In this document: positions 54,692 through 64,000 of the stretch, piece after piece
How positions within the stretch are numbered: position 1 is the stretch's first letter
Layout of the letters: every line of letters starts with the position of its first letter
DNA from: Echiichthys vipera
Taxonomy: Eukaryota > Chordata > Actinopteri > Perciformes > Trachinidae
Assembly: GCA_963691815.1 (NCBI GenBank)
Contig: OY829657.1
Span: 27,347,243-27,411,242 of the forward strand
Length of the DNA: 64,000 nt
Reading direction: 5' to 3'
Program-made: the position numbers and the translations under genes
The notes under the pieces: model-generated
Databases searched by the model: none
Seen by the model: only the letters and a program-made list of their open reading frames with translations
Told to the model about the DNA's origin: nothing

Positions 54692-55975
54692 CAGTTTTTC
54701 TCAATTGCTAAAACACTAAACCCTGTTGTCTGAACCAATTTCTCTGTTGCCTGAACACACTGATTGAATCAATCACTCTTTTGGCAAAACCATGAGCACT
54801 TTTCACCTGTTTAGACACAACTTACCAACACATTTTCATTGTGATGCACATGTGCTGCATAATGGTGAGCACAGGTGGCAAAAGTCAAACACAATTAAAG
54901 CACGGTTGTCACTACTTGAACACAACAACTCAAAATTGATAACACTTGTGGCTAATGATGTGAGGGAATATATAAAGCCAGTTCAGAGAGCACTGATTTG
55001 TGAGGCACTACAATGGATAGAAATCTAAGAGGAAGAGTCTGTGTGAGAGGAGGTCGAGGAGGTCAAGGTGGTCAAGGTGGTCAGCGAAGACAAAGAACAG
55101 TAATATCTGACGAAATCAGAGCTACTGTGATTGACCATGTTCTTGTCCATGGTATGAGCATGAGGGAGGCCGGACAAAGTGTACAACCAAACAACGTTGA
55201 TTCACTGTGTCCACCATTATCCGAAGATTTAGAGAAGAGAACAGGTAATTATCTTTTTTGACATTATAGTAAAGTATGTAAATGTTGAGAGCAAATTACT
55301 GTATGACATATTACAGTATATACTGTACCACAGTATACTGTAAGTAATTATATGTTTCAGTACATCACTGTAGTATTGTAGTATTGTAATGGAGGGTTAG
55401 TCTAACTGTCTGTAGGCCTAGTATTCCATGTATATCTTTTGTAACTGCATGTTCTCTTTTTGTAGAATTGAAAGACAGTCACATAAGGGTGTGAGGACAG
55501 GTATGTTCTCCCCACACCAAGAGACCCTAATTCTTGATATGGTCCGTGAGGACAATGCCGAACTGTACACAAGTGGCAAATGCATACGGTTTTTGCTTTT
55601 TTTTTTGTACAAATGCTATGTGTACAGTAATGCACAAGATTTCTGTTTTTTGTCTTTGTGTAAAGTGCTAAATGCAAGTTTTTTTGTTTTGCAACATGCA
55701 TTCAGCTTCATGTCCTGAGCATTGTGTTTTCTATTTTTCTATGTAGTGTTTAGTGGCTGCTCAGTAGTGTTTTTAATTTTGATTGACTTGGGGCACGATT
55801 TGACAACAAAGTTCAGTTTTGGGCACAGATTGAACTGTTTTGAGGTGAAAGTTTGGTTTTGCAAGAAGAGTCTGAGGTTTTGTGAATGTAGCTTGAAAAT
55901 TGGGGTTTGTGTTCAAAGTTTAGAGAAAAGGAGAGAAGCTTTCAAGAAATGTGTCTTAGCAATCGAGAAAAACTG
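54692..55975 (+). mobile_element. Tc1/mariner-type transposon (ISRm11-like), 1,284 bp
   Basis: Terminal repeats CAGTTTTTCTCAATTGCTAA and TTAGCAATCGAGAAAAACTG are inverted with one mismatch. The TA dinucleotide flanks both ends (54690-54691, 55976-55977). It encodes only the beginning of a transposase, so it is an internally deleted copy. Confidence 0.85.
55013..55560 (+). pseudogene. Tc1/mariner-type transposase N-terminal part
   Basis: The first frame starts MDRNLRGRVCVRGGRGG with a Gly/Gln/Arg-rich repeat (GGQGGQGGQRRQR). A helix-turn-helix region follows (ISDEIRATVIDHVLVHGMSMREAGQSVQPN). The next stretch (FTVSTIIRRFREEN type residues) is shifted by a frame change after 55190. A donor-like aggtaatt at 55243 and an acceptor-like tttgtag at 55465 suggest an intron, after which 55466-55560 reads RQSHKGVRTGMFSPHQETLILDMVREDNA. 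The DDE catalytic domain is deleted. The family name is from memory of similar fish elements. Confidence 0.65.
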
Positions 55976-56048
55976 TAACATGACAGTGCACTACAACAGA
56001 GAGCTTAACACAGACCCTTTTAAAAGTGGATTTATTTTTATGACCTAA

Positions 56049-56245
56049 ACATACAGACTAGAATGTTTTTTGTACCAGGCCTTAAATAGGCCGATTTTCC
56101 CAGCATAATTAAACCTGTTTAACATTGGGGTCAATGAGAAACTGCTCTATTGTGCAAACTGCTGGACACTCAGAGAACTGCAGTTTTTGGCACTTCCTGG
56201 TTGGATCAGCCAGGAAGTCACTGTGGTGGGGGCTTGGCAATGGCT
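56049..56245 (+). repeat. Dispersed unclassified repeat, copy 2
   Basis: Reverse-complement match to 51205-51400 and partial match to 58355-58420 (taaacatacagacta, ttttttgtaccaggccttaa). Confidence 0.65.
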
Positions 56246-56387
56246 TTATAATATATGAGATATTATTATTGATTCAACTATATTGTAGTAAAATAACTAA
56301 TTACTATATAGAATTGCTACGTCAAGACCAGCAAAACATTAGAATGCTGCTTGGCACTCATACTCTCATGGAAGCGTGGTGACAAAT

Positions 56388-57005
56388 TGTCACGCCGCGG
56401 TGAGGTCTGTCCTGTCTTTGGGTTTTTGTCTTGTGAATTTCCTGTTTTATTTTGAAAGATAACTCTCCTCTCGTTCTAGGTCACTTGCCTTTCCTCTTGT
56501 CACCGGTCTGACGTAATTCTCTGATCCTTGATTGTTTTTTACCTGTAGTTCCCCTCCCTTCATGTGTATAAAGTCTGTCTTTTCCCCTGTCCAGTTGCCA
56601 GATTATTTTGTACTTTGTGTCGAATGTTTCCAGCGCTTTTCCACAGTCTTGTTCATGCCACTGAGTTCTTTGTATCCATACTCAGGTATTTGTATTTCCT
56701 GTTACTCATAGTAAGTTTAACATTTACGATTGCTTTTCTCTCCATTGTTTTTTCCTCCTGGTCGGAGCGACTTAGTTTATATTTTAATTTGTTAAGTTTG
56801 CGTTTTGTTTTTTCCTCCTGGACAGAGCGACTTTATTTTGTACTTTGTTCTTTAATCATCGATATTTGTTTGTTCCTCCTGTGCGGAGTGATTTTTTGTT
56901 TGTGGCCTTTTTGGCTCTGTGCCATTTTCTTGACTTCAAGAAATAAATTCAATATTGATCTGGGAACCTCCGCATCTGAGTCCTAATTCCTGCCCGGGCC
57001 TGACA
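56388..57005 (+). mobile_element. Solo LTR, 618 bp, 5-bp target duplication
   Basis: Begins TGTCACGCC, ends GGCCTGACA, and is flanked by CAAAT on both sides (56383-56387, 57006-57010). It has a TATA-like gtgtataaagtctg (56564-56577) and a late aaataaattc signal (56941). A cctcctgg..gagcga motif repeats three times at about 62-bp spacing (56754, 56816, 56877). No internal region is present, so this is a solo LTR, most likely Gypsy-type. Confidence 0.85.
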
Positions 57006-57010
57006 CAAAT

Positions 57011-58020
57011 CAGGTTTAATCTGCATAAGTATGAGTACTTTCACTTTTGATCCATTTTCTTATAGCCAAATACTTACATGCATTCAACTGTGTTGGGAGT
57101 TACAGTAACATATTGTTACTTTTGGCAGCAGTACTGTTCTTATTTCAAATGAAACAACAAAATAACTATTACTGAATGGCTCGTTACTCTGTTATTAACA
57201 GCGCCTTCTGCCAGGCGCAACCCCTGGATTACACAGGGCGCAGCTGTGCTGCATTCCAGCTGTTACTGTCCGCTTGTTCAGTCCTCTGCACAGCTTCATA
57301 CCACTTGTCTGTAAGTGTTTCAGAAAAGGTATGTTTCTCCTGTCTGATTTTGTTGATTTGGTATATTTGTGTGTCTGACAGAGGTAAGTGTCGTAACTTT
57401 GGCTTTTAAGTCTTAAGGGCATCATGTGTTCAAGCATGTGTGCATTTGTGTCTGCAGCTAATCTCCCATACTATTGGATCCATCAGCCTAATTTTTCTTT
57501 TGCACAAGCTAATTACTGTTTTTCAGTAACGCCCCAACTTCCAGCTGCCCTACTGGTACCACACCCATCTTTGACCTCGACCTTCATTTTGAACTCAACT
57601 ACGCTACTACACACGAGAAGTAGGATATGTTCTTTTCTCTTTTTTTTAGAAATAAGTAACGTTATTTTTTTTTAAAAGTCACTAGTTGGTGGTTCATTTA
57701 TTCAACGTCAGACGTCAAGTCACATTACTTAGGTCACTACGTAGGTACAGGGAAAAGGAACGAGGGAAGACATGGCGACTGTAGGTAACAACTTTGAAAA
57801 AGAGGATGCGCCGAGTAGTGTGAAATCACCTGTGCGCCGTTATTCTGGATTCCCCATACCCCAATGTCCCTAGACATTCTGTCTCCAAACTAAGTCAGAA
57901 AGTCAGAAATTGAATATCAAAACTGGTTTTCTTTCAATTAATCAATTCAAGGGAAAACACAACATGGATTTTACTTTCAACATTTTGGTTTTAATTTCTA
58001 TCCGTTACGATAATACTGTA
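57011..58020. other. Mostly unrecognised; possible BED-finger start
   Basis: 57772-57870 can encode MATVGNNFEKEDAPSS followed by KSPVRRYSGFP, similar in style to the start of a BED-type hAT transposase; the frame ends at 57870. The rest has only short frames. The stretch at 57100-57250 with repeated gttact could be an hAT end. Weak evidence. Confidence 0.3.
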
Positions 58021-58430
58021 CCATAGGCTGTATAAAAAAATGGACGTAGCCTCCAGGTCCGTTCTCTCAGCTTGATCCAATCGTACTCACCTACGGTCTC
58101 CATCTAGTCAGACTTTGACTCCGCCTCATTTCCTCTAACCATAAAAGAGCATGTATGTGATGTTGGGGGGAGGGAGATACGTCCATCTGACTGACGTTTA
58201 CCTCCGAGGAGAAGTGAGGGCCAGAGGCTAGCTGTCACTCAAGAGGCCATGCCCCTATTTATTCATACACTTTAACCTCCAATAAAATAAAAACTAGCCT
58301 GGTACAACCCCCCCCCCCCCTCCCCCCGCCCTCAGCGCTGTCATGGAGATATGTCCTAAACATACAGACTACAATGTTTTTTGTACCAGGCCTTAAATAG
58401 GTTTAATGATGCTGTGAAAACGGCCAATAT
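58021..58430 (+). repeat. Dispersed unclassified repeat, copy 3
   Basis: Contains gagggccagaggctagctgt, cctccaataaaataaaaact and taaacatacagactacaatg in the order found, inverted, at 51205-51590. A C-run of about 13 (58307-58320) interrupts it. Confidence 0.6.
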
Positions 58431-59194
58431 ATTGAATTTTTGAGCTGGAATGAAAAAAAGACCTTCTTTATGTGAATAGTGTGTGGATATGACATAAAGG
58501 TACTAAGAAGGTTTCTTTCCTAAACAAATAACTTTATTAAAGAATATTTATCATTATTATACATTATAAATCACAATTCTTGAAATAAACACTAAGAAGA
58601 TAGCAAATAAATAAAAATAAAATAAATGTGTCTTGTACAGAAAAGTTTTCACGTCAGAAAACATATGCCAATACTGATAGATACCGATATCGGATGAAAA
58701 TATTGGCTGACCGATATATCGTTTTGACTCTAGTTGGTATGCAATCATTCTACAACAATATTGTTTGGCAAAGAAGCACAAGCAGCCAGATTATCTGACA
58801 GGTTTTACAAAAGCAGCAGTTTATCCAGATTATGTAAACCACTTCACTGTGTTCTAAGGTAAAAAAAAAAAAGAATCAAATCTTTTATTTTCTTCAAATA
58901 TATGTTATATAAACATATATTTTTATACACACACTGTACAACAAACAACAAAAAAAAAACAAATGGAGATCCTGGAAAATTGTTACCATTCTACCCCTGC
59001 CCAGGCATCAGGTTAATGTGTTTTGCAGTGGAGCTCTGGTATTTTTGTCATCACATCACAGGAAATCAATGAAACACGCTTGTAGAAAAGTGGTATAAGT
59101 ATTATGGTCGTGTCAGGGCTCTCGTTTTAATTCCTGTCAGTCGGCCCAGTAGTGGATTTGTTGTTGACCAGATGTTGTTATCAGAACTTAGGCA
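58431..59194. other. No gene; short hAT-like relic
   Basis: 58680-58735 (taccgatatcggatgaaaat, gaccgatatatcg) resembles the cgatatcgg-rich ends of the hAT type seen at 61788. The rest is A/T-rich without features. Confidence 0.4.
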
Positions 59195-59312
59195 GCGGCC
59201 GCGTGTTCGACTCCGACCTGCGGTCCTTGGCCGCATGCCCTCACCCCATTTCCTGTCTGTCCTATATAATAGAGGCTTGGTAAACTGCCAAAAAATAATC
59301 TATAATCTATAG
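59195..59312 (+). mobile_element. tRNA-type SINE fragment
   Basis: gcggccgcgtgttcgactcc contains a B-box. gacctgcggtcctt, cctcaccccatttcctgtct and ctgccaaaaaataatct follow in the order of a frequent fish SINE. The A-box part is missing or diverged. Confidence 0.65.
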
Positions 59313-60595
59313 ATGCAACAACAGGGGGCAGTATGCAACTTCAAAAGTAGCAATTTAAATCTGCCATGAAACAGGAACAAGAAGAAACGATGTTGAGGGT
59401 CCACTTCAATTACACAAACACGGCAAAATACAAACACAAATGAGAGCGAGAATAATAACTAAGGACATACTCACACTTGGTTTTCATACCATGTCCAAGC
59501 ACAATTCACAGCTATAGTTCGTTTGACCAGTGTGAGCGCAACTGTACAGCTCGCTTCCCGGCCCTGGCCCAGGTATGAGTGCACCCTAAAAGGCTCAATT
59601 CTAGTCCGTATTAGGACCAATGTTAAAAAATGTAAAGATTTTGAGAATTATGTCATAATAGAATAAGTTGCTTCGGGTTACATTATTAGATTTTTATATT
59701 TTAAGTAGTCACCTGTGGTTTGCCTTACATAAATAAAAACATTTGTTTGACGCTCAAAACTTTCTGGGGGAGGACCACTAGACCCCACTTCATGTCCATT
59801 GTTGAAATGTCCATTGTTCAAAGGAAATCTGCACCCTTGATCATGTCTGAGTTATAATTTAACCTGATGTCCAAATTGCAGAGAGCTTCATCAGTGGACT
59901 CAACAAATACAACTAATGATTCATGAAGCTTTATTTGGACATCACTAGTAATTGATAGATTAGTATCACTTTTTGAGTTATTAAGAAAAATAATATACCT
60001 CTGAGGTTAAAGTGTGCACAAACTGCTGAGTGGACAGGATGATACGGGTGCAGTGGATTTTTGCAAAACAAAGAACAGGCTCTACATGCAGGAAGAGGCA
60101 TGTTATTTTTTTTCTAAAACCGAGTGATTTATGTTTTTCTATCAGAGCAGAGTGTTTCATCATTAATTTACAGTATATGGTATTGTATGCCAGGGCTCAT
60201 TAATGGCTGTCACCACTGTACTTCTGTTAATTTCCTCGCTGTCTTTAACTGTTTAACATCAAGAGTTGCTTCGGAAGAAATTGGGCATTACAAAAAAAAT
60301 ATTTAAAAAAACAGAACAGCAGGTAGTGTACTTTAGTAAATGGCATTTTATCTAAAAAAAAATTAGCAGTCATTATAACTGAAACAAGTACATTTGCCCA
60401 TTCTTTTTGTATTTTGTAAACGGATCCCTGTAATCCGGTCATATATCCAGGTAATCCATTACTCCCAAACCCGTGCACTAAACCCTCAGAGCAGCTGTCC
60501 AGGTTGCTGCGAGCTTACACACACAAGCAGCCAGATTACAGTGACACTGCACAAACAAACAGAGCTTAACCAACATCGTCATGCTAGCCACACAC

Positions 60596-60600
<5 letters not shown>
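59313..60600. other. No recognised gene
   Basis: Unique-looking A/T-rich sequence. 59470-59580 has actcacac/gtgtgag and a short inverted pair (catactcacac, gtatgagtgc) that could be a degraded MITE but is not defined. Confidence 0.4.
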
Positions 60601-60705
<105 letters not shown>

Positions 60706-60840
60706 AGATGAGGCAGACAGATTTAGGCTGAATTTTAATTTAATAGATTGGAGTGGCAAGAGGCAGCAGATGTGGTGTTTGGCAGCGAGCGTTCAAAACC
60801 ACAGAGTTGTGAATAGAGGATATGAATAAACCAAAGACTG

Positions 60841-60842
<2 letters not shown>

Positions 60843-60924
<82 letters not shown>
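60843..60924. repeat. GT then GA microsatellite
   Basis: About 31 GT units (60843-60905), followed by a GA run to 60924. Confidence 0.97.
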
Positions 60925-60925
<1 letters not shown>

Positions 60926-61061
60926 AAGAGAGAGCACAGTTGAAGGTTAGCAGTCATTTTAATAGATGTGTGTTAAAGCTGTTTTCTGATGCTTTTTGTT
61001 GAGAGTTCAGCTGTGTAGAGTGCAAACTGAAGCAAAGACAGGCAACACAGCTTGCTTAAGT

Positions 61062-61097
61062 CTGTGTGTGTGTGTGTGTGTGTGAGTGTGCGCGCAC

Positions 61098-61177
<80 letters not shown>

Positions 61178-61178
61178 G
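61062..61178. repeat. GT microsatellite, interrupted
   Basis: GT run interrupted once by gcgcgcacgcg at 61089-61099, then about 35 further units. Confidence 0.97.
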
Positions 61179-61787
61179 TCTGGATGTTTGTCTGAAGGTG
61201 GGGAAGTTGGTCTCATCTGGGCAAAGCAGTGACAGTTGAAATGTTAAATAATATATTCATGTAAATCAAACAACGTTGCGTAGAAGCTGCTCTCAGAAAT
61301 CTCAGTTGTTTCGTCATCCTGCTGGATGTTTGAGGCTGAATTTGGTGCACAGAATCAAGCAGGAGTCCTTCATTAAAGGGAATACACTTCCTCAAAGAGT
61401 AAAAATGTGTCTCTGCCTCAGGAAATATACAATGTACACAAAACAATCAGGATAAGTTGGCGACATGGCTCATCTGCTGCAGAAGTTGGAGACACATCAA
61501 CAGTTCAGACTACAAATGAGAGCAGACTAAAGGCTTGAGCCAGGGAGGAAAGGAAACTACTAACTGATATAGCAGGTTATGATTCATACCGTCTATTTCT
61601 CTCGAAAAAATCAATTTCACAAATTAAAAAAGATACTTCAAAAAGAGACACTTTGTTTAACAAAAAAGCTTTCATGCAAAATATTTTCATGCACTTTTTT
61701 TCTTTGCTACTGCTGAAACAGAATGTAAATCATAACTCTTAAAGGGATACTTTACCCATTTGCATTAATCTCTGTATGGTTAGAAAC

Positions 61788-62962
61788 TAGGGATGTCCGA
61801 TAATATCGGCCCACCGATATTATCGGCCGATATTGAGTTAAAAATGTAATATCGGGAATTATCGGTATCGGGTTTTTACAACCGATGTTAGTTCTGTAGG
61901 CTTCAGCATTTCCGAGTGTACCTGAATGCAACACGGGCCGTAGGCTTCAGCATTTCCGAGTGTACCTGAATGCAACACGGGCCGTTTACAGGCGCGTGCT
62001 TGATGACGTATAACAACAACAACACGCTCACTCGTAGGTTGCTAACCGTGGCTAACAAGCTTCAGCTCTCCCGGTGCATGAGATGTCCGTGGTTTGGAAG
62101 TATTTCCAAGTGTCACCTCCTAACAGTGAATGTGCGCTTTGCAATGACTGCAAGGCGTTAGTTATGAGAGGAGGAATCAAGGCGTCTTCCTTTAATACAT
62201 CACATTTGATCACCCACCTCAAGAAGAATCATGCAGAGTTAAACGCTACATCTGTGCAGCACAGTGATGAAAAGAAGCAACAGCCGACACCGAGAAAAAA
62301 CCTTTTTCTATCGTTCGGGATGCCGGATTCACCAAACTTGTGTAGTTTCTCGAGCCACGTTATGTCTGTATAACGCCCAGTCACAAGTATTTCTCAGACC
62401 AGTGTTTACCCGAACTGTACAGCGTTGTTTACCGTCACGTCGAGAAGGTAATTTCTGGTGCTGTATCCATTAGATCCAATACAGGTTAGCATGTTGAGCT
62501 TGACTGCTAATTTATTGATTGTATTATTTGTCAAGTTACTCAGTCTGGGAAAAGAAAACTAAGTTTGTTTACTACTCTGGACTGAAGCTATGCATCTTCC
62601 TTGTTGTGATGTTGTCTGTAGTGTTGTTTGAGGCAAAATATTCTCTCTAAAAACACAAACAATTAAATGAATGGCACTTTTTTCAATAACTTATTTTGTA
62701 CAGACTGTGTTTACATTTGAAAAGCCGTGTTGCATCTATGTATGCATCCAGTGGGGCATCACAATAAAATTAGGCATAATGTGTTAATTCCATAATAGGT
62801 GATATGTGATGAATTTTGGTGTAAAAAGGCTGCATATATCGGTATCAGGTGATATCGGTATCGGGTGATATCGGTATCGGGTGATATCGGTATCGGAAAT
62901 TAAGGGTTGGACAATATCGGAATATCGGATAACGGCAGAAAAGCCAATATCGAGCATCCCTA
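61788..62962 (+). mobile_element. hAT transposon, nonautonomous, 8-bp target duplication
   Basis: Ends TAGGGATGTCCGATA and TATCGAGCATCCCTA with TTAGAAAC at 61780-61787 and again at 62963-62970. Both ends are rich in cgatatcgg. A 44-bp direct duplication lies at 61897-61984 and four 16-17-bp gatatcggtatcgggt units at 62831-62892. Only the BED part of a transposase remains. Confidence 0.85.
62074..62373 (+). pseudogene. BED zinc-finger part of the hAT transposase
   Basis: The 99-residue frame begins MHEMSVVWKYFQVSPPN. It shows a BED finger: W8 and F11, CALCNDC with C20 and C23, then TSHLITHLKKNH with the two histidines. A PTPRKNLFLSF stretch follows and the frame changes at about 62340. The hAT dimerisation and catalytic domains are absent. 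BED fingers bind the transposon ends in active relatives. Another plus-strand frame (62264-62473) overlaps but has no recognised content. Confidence 0.75.
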
Positions 62963-63487
62963 TTAGAAACCAAGTCATATTTTTGAATTGTCCTACATCA
63001 TTCCCCTGAGACGGGGGAGAGCTATATCTATCTCTCACACTTCAGAATGACCATGACACAAAAATCCTCTTTTTGCATCATCGTCAAGCTGAAGTGTGAG
63101 AGACACAGGCTCTGGTAAAACTACAAGCACTAGTTCCTCATTTTTCAAACCCGCCTCTAGTGAAACCCACTCACACTTCAGGCCTATCACAGATCAGTGG
63201 GGGGGACCTAACCTGCAGAAAGTAAACAAACATGGCGGATGGAAAAAGGGAAGTTTGAAGATCTGATGCTCGAATCGGATGTTCGTGGTGACCTATAAGA
63301 GCTGCATTACAGCGAGGAGCAGCTAGAGCTGATAGAGGAACAGGAGGCGGCTGCTGCAGATGCTACTGAGGCAGCAGAAGGTCAAGAAGGCACCAAAATT
63401 ACAAATGTAAAATGTCACATTTTGCCTACATATACGGTCCACTTTCAATACATATTAATGTTTCACACCTGTGAAGTATTCCTTTAA

Positions 63488-64000
63488 TGTATGGAAAATG
63501 AACTGAAAGTTTAAAGTCACATTAGGTTACCATGTACTGTTCTGATGATTAACAAATCATGAGATGGTATTATTTCTTTCTTTCTTTTCTTACCGCAGCT
63601 AAACACATGAATTGTCAATGACAAAAGTACAAACAATGGGAACACTTTGCAGGCTACAAGCAAGCAATGTAAAAAAATATATATCATTATTACAAACACA
63701 ACATACAACATAACATACACAACTCATGCTCCAACTCCAAAGAAAACAGAATGGGCCCCATGCAAGGGCCCCTTGTTTTTTTCAAATCCATGATTTGTTT
63801 TTATTTTGTAAATACCCACTGATTTCTGGGAGTAACCAGTGTTTTCTTGTTTTTGCTCTTCTCGGAAGTCAGACAACGTTTAACGAGAGCAACAAAACAT
63901 CTGGTTCGTCCAACACAAGGAAACAGAGGTTTTGGTTCATCACTTCATCAATTTTCCATCACACTGTCACTTAAGCTACGATATTTACTGATTATTTACA
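63488..64000. other. No recognised feature
   Basis: A/T-rich right edge of the window with short frames only. Confidence 0.45.

Larger units (their letters stand above)
61743..63483. mobile_element. TTAA-flanked DNA transposon relic
   Basis: Inverted ends AGGGATACTTTAC and GTGAAGTATTCCT (11 of 13 matching) are flanked by TTAA at 61739-61742 and 63484-63487, as in piggyBac or Kolobok elements. Outside the nested hAT element it has acttcag/ctgaagtgtgagag inverted stretches. A short frame is near 63235-63400 (FEDLMLESDVRGDL, then EEQLELIEEQEAAAA). The superfamily is unresolved. Confidence 0.6.

Overview
The window looks like intergenic or intronic DNA from a ray-finned (teleost) fish and consists almost entirely of transposable elements. 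The evidence is the repeat mix: several L2-like LINEs with SGNH-hydrolase ORF1s, a Penelope-like element, a Ty3/Gypsy element, an R2-type LINE, PIF/Harbinger, hAT and Tc1/mariner transposons, and tRNA-derived SINEs of types I know from teleosts. There are no bacterial operons, rRNA genes or CRISPR arrays, and I recognise no host protein-coding gene. Family names come from motif recognition by eye; no database search was run. The labels LINE-X, LINE-Y and LINE-Z are local to this answer.

Region 1 (1-19967) is a nest. A plus-strand LINE (LINE-Z) begins at the left edge with ORF1 and the first half of its endonuclease. It appears to resume near 18206 with the second half of the endonuclease, RT pieces and a 3' tail. 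Between the halves lies a minus-strand LINE-X, whose 3' tail is at 1151 and whose ORF1 is at 16778-17888. LINE-X is interrupted by an LTR-like element (TGTAGGT...ACCTACA ends, TGTG target duplication) and by a minus-strand LINE-Y. A block of about 6.2 kb covering LINE-X, the LTR and half of LINE-Y is tandemly repeated: a deleted copy at 2262-2950, then full copies at 2951-9162 and 9163-15375. The full copies differ at only a handful of bases by eye.

Region 2 (20000-30345) holds old repeat fragments, a second LINE-Y (21609-24480), an L1/Tx1-like endonuclease fragment, a broken hAT transposase (26139-27420), a minus-strand RTE-like LINE (27735-29780) and a tRNA-derived SINE.

Region 3 (30542-40611) holds a dead minus-strand Ty3/Gypsy element. 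Its 5' leader is split by a plus-strand LINE with a restriction-like endonuclease (34755-37025). A second tRNA SINE follows, then a plus-strand copy of the LTR seen in region 1, carrying a 603-bp MITE with a TTA target duplication and known empty sites.

Region 4 (41230-51100) holds more LINE fragments and a third LINE-Y (42705 to about 48930) split by a 1,712-bp PIF/Harbinger derivative. It also has an eight-copy minisatellite and a SINE with an inverted second head and a 14-bp target duplication.

Region 5 (51200-64000) holds a dispersed unclassified repeat in three places, a Penelope-like fragment, a 1,284-bp Tc1/mariner element with TA target duplication and a solo LTR with CAAAT target duplication. 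It also has three long CA/GT microsatellites and an hAT element (8-bp target duplication) nested in a TTAA-flanked transposon.

Nearly all coding sequence is fossil: frameshifted, internally deleted or missing catalytic residues. The value of the window is its insertion chronology, its clean target-site duplications, the young tandem duplication, and evidence that LINE-Y copies with similar ORF2s carry dissimilar ORF1s.
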